The translations under genes and the position numbers were made by a program. A stretch of DNA of 64,000 bases, from assembly GCA_030765065.1 (NCBI GenBank), contig CM060988.1:177423065-177487064 (forward strand), read 5' to 3'. Positions 1 to 9,850 of the stretch are shown one piece after another. This DNA is from Deroplatys truncata. Lineage: Eukaryota; Arthropoda; Insecta; Mantodea; Mantidae. Position 1 is the first letter of the stretch. Each line of letters starts with the position of its first letter. The notes under the pieces are model-generated. The model was not told the origin of the DNA and did not search any database. It was given only the letters and a program-made list of their open reading frames with translations.

Positions 1-30
1 ATCACGGTACCACTAGTCCACGGAGGACAT
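1..30 (-). mobile_element. SINE-1, 5' end fragment at window edge
   Basis: The complement reads the first 30 bases of the tRNA-derived SINE that is complete at 26135-26436, in the variant also seen at 13000-13023 (a GACTAG in place of GATGTAG). The rest lies outside the window. It abuts the truncated H copy that follows. Confidence 0.6.
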
Positions 31-563
31 TTGACATACAGAACGTGTTTTAAAGAGATCCACAAATTATGTGTAGCATGTCTTCGTCCATCGTGTGACG
101 TTTAGCAATTATACAAGACTATATATAAAATCCGTTCCTAACGAAGAGGAGTTCAAAAGCTAGTCCCAGAAAATTCAAGATATACGTGTTATTTCTCATG
201 TAAATATATTTAAAATATGGTATTTTAATCAAAATCTTGCTTGACATTTTTTAAAAAATCAAAACTTTCGAAAAATATTTCATGTAAAGGTTAGTCTGGG
301 GTGGGGAGATTTTCTTGAAAGCCTGTGTGCCGCATCTTTGCAAGGTACTGAACTCGTATACCAAGTTTGGTGTTGATCCGACTTTTCGTTTTTGAGTTAT
401 GCTGTTCACAGACACACACACACACACATGGACCATTCTCTAAGAAGGCCTTTTTGGATTCAGGGAGCCTCAAAACGTGTATTTACGGTAAAATCTCCAT
501 ATTTAATTTTTGGGTGGAATACAACACTTCCCCTACTTACTATACGTAATACAGAAAGTAATA
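31..563 (-). mobile_element. H family copy, subfamily B, truncated
   Basis: Read on the minus strand this starts with the hairpin end at 563, passes a short GT run (the CA run at 412-428) and continues through the family core. The distal part is missing, cut by the SINE at the window edge. Its outer end is mutated relative to the younger copies. It contains short open frames on both strands that are shadows of the repeat. Confidence 0.75.
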
Positions 564-984
564 AAAAGTGATTAAATCGCATTAAGATCTGCATTAGTGT
601 ATGGAACAGAAACAAAAGCAGAAAACAGAAAAAATAAACAGTTACTCAGAACAAAGGAAAACAACACATTCAGGGAAATAAATAGACAGAATAAAAAACG
701 AAGATATAATAAAATAATGTGATATAAAGGATACAATAACATTTGTAAAAGAAAGGAACGTTGGAATGAAAATATTTGCAGAGCAGAAGAAACAAAATTT
801 ATTATAATAGCACGAAACGAACTACCAGCATGACGTAGAAATGTTGGAAGACCACTAAAACAGATAGAAGAATGTTTTTTGTCGCCATCGGACTCTACAT
901 GAAGACAAAAAGGTCTGGCCTAATAGAAGAAGAAGACAGAAAAGTAATGTTATGTAAGATAGAATGTATGTAGAAGAGAGATAA
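564..984 (+). mobile_element. Non-LTR retrotransposon (LINE) 3' tail, degraded
   Basis: Two stretches in one reading direction resemble the C-terminal tail of a LINE reverse transcriptase polyprotein. One begins ALVYGTET near 589, like the ..LTYGAETW.. region. The second is at about 752-900 and contains ERWNENICRAEE, ARNELPA and RRNVGRPLKQ, matching the usual W-x-E-H-I ... R-R-x-x-G-R-P-x-K-R-W ending. In-frame stops and a frame change show it is dead. The clade is uncertain; the ending is common in RTE-like and related LINEs. Confidence 0.6.
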
Positions 985-1028
985 AACTGTCGGATAGAGA
1001 ATGTATGTGAATGTAACAAATCTGATTT
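985..1028 (+). mobile_element. H family, distal-end fragment
   Basis: About 44 bases matching the far end of an H element (a GATAGAGAATG stretch and the ending ATGTAACAAATCTGATTTTT). It is joined directly to the hairpin end of the next copy, a head-to-tail junction. Confidence 0.55.
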
Positions 1029-1573
1029 TTATTTTCTCTACAACGTACATAGAGAGGGTGCTGCATTCCAGCAAAGATTCGATACCGACACTTATCCCCA
1101 AATTTATGTTTTGAGACAACTTGAATCCAAAAAAAGCATTTTCAGTAAAATGTCCGTGCGCGCGAGTCCTGTATGTGTGTGTCTGTGAACACCATAACTT
1201 AAAACAAAAAGTCGGATCTTCCAAAGATCGACGGAAGATTTTGAAGAAAATCCCCCACCCTAACTATGCTTTACAGGGAACATTTTTCGTAATTTTTTGA
1301 TTTTATAAAACGAGCTCCAATGATTTTAATTTTCTGAAGTCCTCTTCCTTCGGAAACATTTTAACACTTAAACGTTAAGTGAAAAACGAAATCTTACTAC
1401 GCACACAAATATACATCTCTTTAGAACACCCAATTTATTTCACGAACTTTTTATGGCATCAACCATTTGTTAAATACTTAAACTTCTGTCGTTTTTCGGT
1501 CGTTTCTCGCGATCATGGATGGAATTTTAAGGCCAGCATATAGCGTCCAGTTCTCAAACATTTGACTACAGCA
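1029..1573 (+). mobile_element. H family copy (subfamily B), left part, host of the satellite
   Basis: It begins at the hairpin end (TTTTCTCTACAACG), passes a short GT run near 1172, and breaks off at 1573 within the stretch that normally reads TTGACTATCGCTGTTCCC. The same element continues at 6351, so the satellite array was inserted inside it. Confidence 0.7.
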
Positions 1574-1587
1574 TTTTTTTTTTTTTT
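1574..1587 (-). repeat. Poly(T) run at the left edge of the satellite insertion
   Basis: Fourteen T residues lie exactly where the host H copy is interrupted. On the minus strand this is a poly(A) tail at the 3' end of the inserted block, as expected if a transcript running right to left had been retroposed. See the finding on the array. Confidence 0.6.
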
Positions 1588-1631
1588 AATTTTATGTCGT
1601 TTTGTGTCACGGAGACCCTAGCGCATAGCTA

Positions 1632-4600
1632 CCGAATCTTCTGTTTCGTGCCTGCAGATTGCATTAGGTTGCCAATCCAACTGCCAATCCATATAAAGGC
1701 CGACAGTTAGCTTTCTAGGTCTCATCGCTGTAACCACCTGCTTCATGCCGTGCAGATGGCATTAGGGTGCTGTCCAGTCTAACCGCCGCCCTCACACAGA
1801 AAGGCGGACAGTTAGCTTTCTAGGTCTCATCGCTGTAACCACCTGCATCATGCCGTGCAGATGACATTAGGGTGCTGTCCAGTCTAACCCCGCCCTCACA
1901 CAGAAAGGCGGACAGTTAGCCTCTAAGTCTCATCGCTGTAACCAACTGCTTCATGCCGTGCAGATGACATTAGGGTGCTGTCCAGTCTAACCCCGCCCTC
2001 ACACAGAAAGGCGGACAGTTAGCCTTCTAGGTCTCATCGCTGTAACCACCTGCTTCATGCCGTGCAGATGACGTTAGGGTGCCGTCGAGTCTAAACGCCG
2101 ACCCCACACAGAAAGGCGGACAGTTAGCTTTCTAGGTCTCATCGCTGTAACCACCTGCTTCATGCAGTGCAGATGACATTAGGGTGCTGTCCAGTCTAAC
2201 CCCGCCCTCACACATAAAGACGGACAGTTAGCTTTCTAGGTCTCATCGCTGTAACCACCTGCTTCATGCCGTGCAGGTGCCGTCCACTCTAACCGCCGAC
2301 CCCACACAGAAAGGCGGACAGTTAGCTTTCTAGGTCTCATCGCTGTAACCACCTGCTTCATGTCGTGCAGTTGGCATTAGGATATCGCCCAGTCTAAGCG
2401 CCGCCCTCACACAGAAAGGCGGACAGTTAGCCTCTAAGTCTCATCGCTGTAACCACTTGCTTCATGCCGTGCAGATGACATTAGGGTGCTGTCCAGTCTA
2501 ACCCCGACCTCACACAGAAAGGCGGACAGTTAGCTTTCTAGGTCTCATCGCTGTAACCACCTGCTACATGCCCTGCAGGTGCCGTCCACTCTAACCACCG
2601 ACCCCACACAGAGAGGCGGACAGTTAGCTTTCTAGGTCTCATCGCTGTAACCACCTGCTTCATGCCGTGCAGTTGGCATTAGGATATCGCCCAGTCTAAC
2701 CGCCGCCCTCACACAGAAAGGCGGACAGTTAGCTTTCTAGGTCTCATCGCTGTAACCACCTGCTTCATGCAGTGCAGATGACATTAGGGTGCTGTCCAGT
2801 CTAACCCCGACCTCACACAGAAAGGCGGACAGTTAGCTTTCTAGGTCTCATCGCTGTAACCACCTGCTACATGCCCTGCAGGTGCCGTCCACTCTAACCA
2901 CCGACCCCACACAGAGAGGCGGACAGTTAGCTTTCTAGGTCTCATCGCTGTAACCACCTGCTTCATGCCGTGCAGTTGGCATTAGGATATCGCCCAGTCT
3001 AACCGCCGCCCTCACACAGAAAGGCGGACAGTTAGCTTTCTAGGTCTCATCGCTGTAACCACCTGCTTCATGCCGTGCAGATGACATTAGGGTGCTGTCC
3101 AGTCTAACCCCGCCCTCACACAGAAAGGCGGACAGTTAGCTTTCTAGGTCTCATCGCTGTTACCACCTGCTTCATGCCGTGCAGGTGCCGTCCACTCTAA
3201 CCGCCGACCCCACACAGAAAGGCGGACAGTTAGCTTTCTAGGTCTCATCGCTGTAACCACCTGCTTCATGCCGTGCAATTGGCATTAGGATACCGTCCAG
3301 TCTAACCGCCGCCCTCACACAGAAAGGCGGACAGTTAGCTTTCTAGGTCTCATCGCTGTAATCACCTGCTTCATGCCGTGGAGTTGGCATTAGGGTGCTG
3401 TCCAGTCTAACCCCGACCTCACACAGAAAGGCGGACAGTTAGCTTTCTAGGTCTCATCGCTGTAACCACCTGCTACATGCCCTGCAGGTGCCGTCCACTC
3501 TAACCACCGACCCCACACAGAGAGGCGGACAGTTAGCTTTCTAGGTCTCATCGCTGTAACCACCTGCTTCATGCCGTGCAGTTGGCATTAGGATATCGCC
3601 CAGTCTAACCGCCGCCCTCACACAGAAAGGCGGACAGTTAGCTTTCTAGGTCTCATCGCTGTAACCACCTGCTTCATGCCGTGCAGATGACATTAGGGTG
3701 CTGTCCAGTCTAACCCCGCCCTCACACAGAAAGGCGGACAGTTAGCTTTCTAGGTCTCATCGCTGTTACCACCTGCTTCATGCCGTGCAGGTGCCGTCCA
3801 CTCTAACCGCCGACCCCACACAGAAAGGCGGACAGTTAGCTTTCTAGGTCTCATCGCTGTAACCACCTGCTTCATGCCGTGCAATTGGCATTAGGATACC
3901 GTCCAGTCTAACCGCCGCCCTCACACAGAAAGGCGGACAGTTAGCTTTCTAGGTCTCATCGCTGTAATCACCTGCTTCATGCCGTGGAGTTGGCATTAGG
4001 ATACCGTCCAGTCTAACCGCCGCCCTCACACAGAAAGGCGGACATTTAGCTTTCTAGGTCTCATCGCTGTAACCACCTGCTTCATGCCGTGCAGATAACG
4101 TTAGGGTGCCGTCCAGTCTAACCGCCGCCCTCACATAGAAAGGCGGACAGTTAGCTTTCTAGGTCTCATCGCTGTAACCACCTGCTTCATGCCGTGCAGA
4201 TGACGTTAGGGTGCCGTTCCAGTGTAACCGCCGAACCACACACGGAAAGGCGGACAGTTAGCTTTCTAGGTGTCATCGCTGTAACCACCTGCTTCATGCC
4301 GTGCAGATGACGTTAGGGTGCCGTCCAGTCTAACCGTCGCCCTCATACAGAAAGGCGGACAGTTAGCTTTCTAGGTCTCATCGCTGTAATCACCTGCTTC
4401 ATGCCGTGCAGATGACGTTAGTGTGCCGTCCAGTGTAACCGCCGAACCCCACACAGAAAGGCGGACAGTTAGCTTTCTAGGTCTCATCGCTGTAACTACC
4501 TGCTTCATGCCGTGCAGATGACGTTAGGGTAACGTTCCAGTGTAACCGCCGAACCCCACACAGAAAGGCGAACAGTTAGCTTTCTAGGTCTCATCGCTGT

Positions 4601-6279
4601 AACCACCTGCTTCATGCCGTGCAGATGACGTTAGGGTGGCGTCCAGTCTAACCGCCGCCCTCACACAGAAAGGTGGACAGTTAGCTTTCTAGGTCTCATC
4701 GCTGTAACCACCTGCTTCATGCCGTGCAGATGACGTTAGGGTGCTGTCCAGTGTAACCGCCGAACCCCACACAGAAAGGCGGACAGTTAGCTTTCTAGGT
4801 CTCATCGCTGTAACCACCTGCTTCATTGCGTGCAGATGACGTTAGGGTGCCGTCCAGCCTAACCGCCGCCCTCACACAGAAAGGCGAACAGTTAGCTTTC
4901 TAGGACTCATCGCTGTAACCACCTGCTTCATGTCGTGCAGATGACGTTAGGGTGCCGTCCAGTCTAACCGACGCCCTCACATAGAAAGGCGGACAGTTAG
5001 CTTTCTAGGTCTCATCGCTGAACCACCTGCTTCATGCCGGGCAGATAACGTTAGGGTGCCGTCCAGTCTAACCGCCGCCCTCACATAGAAAGGCGGACAG
5101 TTAGCTTTCTAGGTCTCATCGCTGTAACCACCTGCTTCAGGCCGTGCAGATGACGTTAGGGTGCCGTCCAGTGTAACCGCCGAACCTCACACAGAAAGGC
5201 GGACAGTTAGCTTTCTAGGTCTCATCGCTGTAACCACCTGCTTCATGCTGTGCAGATGACGTTAGGGTGCCGTCCAGTGTAACCGCCGAACCCCACACAG
5301 AAAGGCGGACAGTTAGCTTTCTAGGTCTCATCGCTGTAACCACCTGCTTCATGCCGTGCAGATGACTTCAGGGTGCCGTTCCAGTGTAACCGCCGAACCC
5401 CACACAGAAAGGCGGACAGTTAGCTTTCTAGGTCTCATCGCTGTAACCACCTGTTTCATGCCGTGCAGATGACGTTAGGTGCCGTCCAGTCTAACCTCCG
5501 CCCTCACACAGAAATGCGGACAGTTAGCTTTCTAGGTCTCATCGCTGTAACCACCTGCTTCATGCCGTGCAGATGACGTTAGGGTGCCGTCCAGTGTAAC
5601 CGCCGAACCCCACACAGAAAGGCGGACAGTTAGCTTTCTAGGTCTCATCGCTGTAACCACCTGATTTATTGCGTACAGATGACGTTAGGGTGGCGTCCAG
5701 TCTAACCGCCGCCCTCACACAGAAAGGCGGACAGTTAGCTTTCTAGGTCTCATCGCTGTAACCACCTGCTTCATGCGTGCAGATGACGTTAGGGTGCCGT
5801 CCAGTGTAACCGCCGAACCCCACACAGAAAGGCGGACAGTTAAGCTTTCTAGGTCTCATCGCTGTAACCACCTGCTTCATTGCGTGCAGATGACGTCAGG
5901 GTGCCGTCCAGTCTAACCGTCGCCCTCACACAGAAAGGCGGACAGTTAGCTTTCTAGGTCTCATCGCTGTAACCACCTGCTTCATTGCGTGCAGATGACG
6001 TCAGGGTGCCGTCCAGTCTAACCGTCGCCCTCACACAGAAAGGCGGACAGTTAGCTTTCTAGGTCTCATCGCTGTAACCACCTGCTTCATTGCGTGCAGA
6101 TGACGTCAGGGTGCCGTCCAGTCTAACCGCCGCCTCACACAGAAAGGCGGACAGTTAGCTTTCTAGGTCTCATCGCTGTAACCACCTGCTTCATGCCGTG
6201 CAGATAGCGTTAAGGTGCCGTCCAGTGTAACCGCCGCCCCCACACAGAAAGGCGGACAGTTAGCCTTCTAGGTCTCATC
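1632..6279 (+). repeat. Satellite array, about 104-bp monomer, about 44 units
   Basis: A 4.65-kb tandem array. Each unit carries GGCGGACAGTTAGCTTTCTA, then GGTCTCATCGCTGTAACCAC, then CTGCTTCATGCCGTGCAG, then a variable block ending TCACACAGAAA. Most units are 104-106 bp; a shorter type of about 91 bp lacks the GATGACATTAGGG segment. The first unit (1632-1720) is degenerate, as expected at an array edge. Monomers in the left part (2.4-4.0 kb) fall into recurring types, and those in the right part (4.1-6.2 kb) are more uniform with GATGACGTTAGGG. It is GC-rich against its AT-rich surroundings. There is no long open frame. This is not a CRISPR array, since there are no unique spacers. Confidence 0.97.
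2450..4000 (+). repeat. Higher-order repeat within the satellite (303 / 606 bp)
   Basis: The marker CTGCTACATGCCCTGCAGG starts at 2561, 2864 and 3470. Its variant preceded by GCTGTTACC starts at 3167 and 3773. The spacings are 303, 606 and 303 bases. A trimer of monomer types (one with ATGACATTAGGG, one short, one with TTGGCATTAGGATA) is thus repeated, and pairs of trimers are themselves duplicated. Confidence 0.85.
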
Positions 6280-6350
6280 CTTGGAAATGCCATCTTGCTT
6301 CGTCACGTGCCCACAGAGACCCCCAGCGCATGGCAGCCATCCCTCTCGGT
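6280..6350. other. Right flank of the satellite inside the insertion
   Basis: It contains GTCACG, GAGACCCCCAGCGCATGG and CAGCC. A similar string (GTCACGGAGACCCTAGCGCAT) occurs at about 1609-1629 on the left side of the array. The array is therefore bracketed by a diverged direct repeat of about 40 bases, which may be the ends of the ancestral unit. Confidence 0.5.
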
Positions 6351-6535
6351 ACTATTGCTTTTTCCTTTGTATCTATAACTATATGTGTAATGTAGCTTAT
6401 TTCTTTAAAGGTTATTTGGATTAAAATGAAGTAGATATAAAAATAAACTTTCTTAAGAATAACCTTTATACTCATTAATAAGCGACAGAGGATAGAGATT
6501 GCCATGTGAATGTATGTAAGACATCAGATTTTTCT
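6351..6535 (+). mobile_element. H family copy (subfamily B), right part, continues from 1573
   Basis: It resumes the element broken at 1573 (CCTTTGTATCTATAACTATA, then ATGTGTAATGTAG) and runs to the distal end at ATCAGATTTTT near 6532. The two parts together make one normal-length copy. Confidence 0.75.
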
Positions 6536-7029
6536 CTATATAAACCATAACACAAACATTATTCACAGGGTTACGCACAGCTATTCTATTTTATTACAGA
6601 TTCACGTTCCTAACATGGTTAGGGCGTCCACAGTAACCTTATAACCATCATAATCTTTAAAGAAAAATGTTCCAATCACACCAAAAGTCCCCATTCTGCG
6701 CCAAACGACCACTTTAGAAGCGGGCACAGGCAGTTCTCTCGCTCCCCCCATTAGCTTATTAAGGGGAGAAAATGGACCTCATTTCTCGTTAGAATTAACT
6801 TTAAAAATTCTTGGTTCTCGTTTACTCGTTTAAATAACGGGATCTAGTCATGTGCCTTATTAGGACGCTCGAAGATCTTTTCATATTTTTAATGCGGGAG
6901 AATTAAAATAAATGAATGGAATTTTGATGAAAACTTAAAAGCGCATTCTCGGTACAACTGATTATATCAAGTGGCATTTAGGAAGAGAATTTCTGAACTC
7001 TCCAACGAATTATTTACGTGAAACACAAA
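6536..7029. other. Unassigned AT-rich stretch
   Basis: No gene, repeat copy or RNA signature recognised. Short open frames only. Confidence 0.5.
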
Positions 7030-7396
7030 AAAATTCTGATACGTTACATTCACATGACTTTCTCTACTACCTATCGGTTATTTGTGGGTATACAAATGGT
7101 TCTTCCGAAATTTATTCTACTATCTATTTCATTTCGATAGAGATAAACCTTTCCGGAAATACGTGCATTACACATTTACAAAAGGAATAGGGATGGTCAA
7201 ATATTTTAGAACGGGGCGCTGTATGCTGACTTAAAACTCCATGCTATTTCCATAACATCGCGAGAAACAACTGAACATTGATAGGGCTTGATTTGCGAAG
7301 TATTAAACAATTCGAACCATTAATAATGGATAACTCGGAAACGGCTGATGCTACACAAACGTTATTTGCAATGAAATGTGTGTTTTAAAGATATCT
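7030..7396 (-). mobile_element. H family copy (subfamily B), distal half, outer element of a nest
   Basis: It begins with the distal-end motif (CTGATACGTTACATTCACAT) and the inner inverted repeat ACTTTCTCTAC, and breaks off in a T-rich site at 7396. It continues at 8253 with the expected next bases, so the copy at 7397-8252 was inserted into it. Confidence 0.8.
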
Positions 7397-7532
7397 ACAG
7401 ATTTACTTTCTCTACTGAGTATAGTAAGTAGGGGAAGTATTGTATTCCACCCAAAAATTCGATACCCAGATTTCACCGGAAATATATGTTTTGAAACCTC
7501 TTGAATAAAAAAAAAGCATTTTTGGAAACACG

Positions 7533-7574
<42 letters not shown>

Positions 7575-8252
7575 CAGCATAACTCAGAAACGAACAGTCA
7601 GATAAACACCAAACTTGGTATTTAGGTTCAGTATCTTCCAGAGATGCGACACAAAGGTTTTCAAGAAAATCCCCCCCCCACCACAGATTACACTTTACAT
7701 GGAACACTTTTGGAAAATTTTAATTTTCTCAAAAATGGCTCTAACGATTTTGATTAAAATATCACATGTTTAAGATATTATCATGACAAATAAAATGTAT
7801 ATCTTGAATTTTCTGGGAATGTCTCCAAAAGTATTCTTCATTGTGAACAACTTTTGCATAACTGGAAAACCATAAGAGATAGACAAAATTTTACTACACA
7901 AAAATTTAGATCGCGTTAAACTACACAATTTATGTCATATACATTTTGTTGTTGTTGAGTGAACCATTTTCGAGATATTGCTTGTTATTCCCTTAAATTT
8001 TTCAAATGGAAATTCGTTATTCATTTTTTTATGTCCTGGACATACAAAGAGACTGGAATACTCCACATAGCAACCAGCTCTTAAAATATTTGACTGTCGC
8101 TTAAAGCCCAGCAATTCCCCTTGCACCTACAAGAAACTTAGCAATAAGATTGATATCTCCATTAACATGAAGCATATGGAGAATAAGCGTTTGTAAAAAT
8201 AGTTTGTACAAGAGTAGAGAAGGTCATATGAGTGTAGCACATCAGGTTTTTT
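7397..8252 (+). mobile_element. H family copy, subfamily A, complete and nested
   Basis: A full 0.86-kb unit. It opens with the hairpin (TACTTTCTCTACT, loop, AGTAAGTAGGGGAAGTA), has a GT run at 7535-7571 and the core CCAAACTTGGTATTTAGGTT, and ends with GAGTAGAGAAGGTCATATGA then CACATCAGGTTTTTT. Since the host copy is known on both sides, the ends are well defined. It lies in a run of T with no obvious target duplication, as reported for Helentron-type elements. Confidence 0.85.
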
Positions 8253-8713
8253 AGTTATCACATTTTCGTCTATATTAACGTTTACCAGTTATATAAGGCT
8301 ATATAAAATTCCAACCAATTAAAGAGGACTTCACAAGCTATGGGTTTTATTTGTCATGTACATATGTTATATATGTGGCATTTTAATGAAAATCTTTAAG
8401 AGCCATTTTTTGAAAAATCAAAGGTTCGAAACATTTCCACATAAAGGGTAGTTTGGGGTGGGGGATTATTTTGAAAATTTTCGTGTCGCATCTTTGGAAG
8501 ACACGAAACCTAAATACCAGGTTTGGTATTAATCCAACTTTTGGTTTTTGAGTTATACTGTTCACATACACACAGAGACCATTTTCTAAAAATTATTTTT
8601 TGCGGGTTCAAGGGGCCTCAAAAGTACTTACCAGAGTAATCTCGAACATCTAATCTTTGAGTGCAATGAAATGCCTTTTCTACCTACTATGTGCGCGGTA
8701 GAGAAAGTAAAAA
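8253..8713 (-). mobile_element. H family copy (subfamily B), hairpin half, continues from 7396
   Basis: The remainder of the outer copy, ending with GCGGTAGAGAAAGTAAAAA. Its CA run has decayed to a few repeats, which fits an older copy. Confidence 0.8.
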
Positions 8714-8784
8714 GTGATGTTTAACAATCTTAAAACATTCTCTACTCATTACTACTTAAATTATTCACCAGAGCATTCATTTGG

Positions 8785-8965
8785 GCCCATGGCCATGTGA
8801 GGGGGAAAATTCGTCGTTTCTAACCAGTTGAGATCCCTCTCCGTGTGCCGGCTAATCAGTTGACGCAATGTCAGTGCTGTACAAATGTTGTTTCCTTGTA
8901 ACACTAACAGTTTCAATGTATAGTGTATTAGCGCTATTTTATAATGCCAAAAGTGTTAACTCCAA
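8785..8965. repeat. Interspersed repeat, also present at 28385-28560
   Basis: The stretch with TTTCTAACCAGTTGAGATCC, CCGTG and GCTAATCAGTT reappears in order at 28428-28480 with substitutions. Two copies 19.6 kb apart suggest an old repeat family that I cannot name. Confidence 0.55.
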
Positions 8966-9304
8966 ATGTATACAGAATTCATCCAGAATGAAGACGACTT
9001 CATAGACTATTCAAAAAAAAACTTAAATAATGATGGTATATATATATGTCTCATCATATTTGAGTAAATAGAAAGGATAAAAATTGTGTCATAAAAAGCG
9101 TAGTTGGATTTGGGGTGATTTTCTTGAAAATTTTCATGTCGCATCCTTGGAAGATGTTGGATTCAAATATAAATTTTGTTATCTATCCGACATTTGGTTT
9201 ATTTTTTTGAGTTATGCTGTTAATAAACACATACATTTCCGGTAAATATATTTATCAAATTTCGGTGGAATACAATAGTTCCTGTACGTACTAGAGAAAG
9301 TAAC
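8966..9304 (-). mobile_element. H family copy (subfamily B), degraded
   Basis: It carries the family landmarks GAATGAAGACGACTTCATAG, TTTTCTTGAAAATTTTCATG and the terminal CTAGAGAAAGTAA near 9291-9303. The CA run is reduced to ACACATACA. Internal deletions make it shorter than normal. Confidence 0.65.
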
Positions 9305-9654
9305 ATGTGCAACTACTGTTTCCATCCAAATCTGCATCAGGCGGCCTGCTTGTCACTGAACCGGAAAGTAAATTTGAATATATGATTATCTACTTCTTCA
9401 CTTTACTGTATGAAAAGAAACCATCGCATCCACTGTATTATTCTAAATTACTGTGCCCGCGAGTGCGGAGGTACCTGAGGACCGCCAGTAAGCACATTCC
9501 GGCCCTGCACCTGGGCGGGGCCTTTGACCGGCCTTTCAGACAACAGCCGGGTAATGGCTCATTATGTGCCACTCCTCCGTAGTTTTTACTGTTCCAAAAG
9601 ATTTCGTTCGGTAGGTTCTGAAAATTCTCTTTCGAGAACGTTCCGCTTTGTATC

Positions 9655-9672
9655 CGGGGCCTATATAAGGGA
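9655..9672 (+). promoter_or_regulatory. TATA-type core promoter
   Basis: CCGGGGCCTATATAAGGGAC is a strong TATA context with GC-rich flanks in an AT-rich region. It lies about 190 bases before the 26-bp minisatellite, so any transcript would run into the array. Confidence 0.5.
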
Positions 9673-9850
9673 CTGCTCTTGCCCGAAAATACGAAGTTAA
9701 GTGTAGTCAAGAAGTCGAAGAGTTTGGACAGTTAAAATGGTTAGTGCCCAGTGCAGTTCAGTTGTTAGATGTGACTCAGCAGTTCAGTGATTAGTTGTGA
9801 CTCAGCAGTTCAGTTGTCAGTTGTGACTCAGCAGTTCAGTTGTCAGTTGT

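Noticed and set aside
1632-6279. CRISPR-like array
   Set aside because: Repeat units follow one another without unique spacers, and the setting is a eukaryotic repeat-rich genome. It is a satellite.
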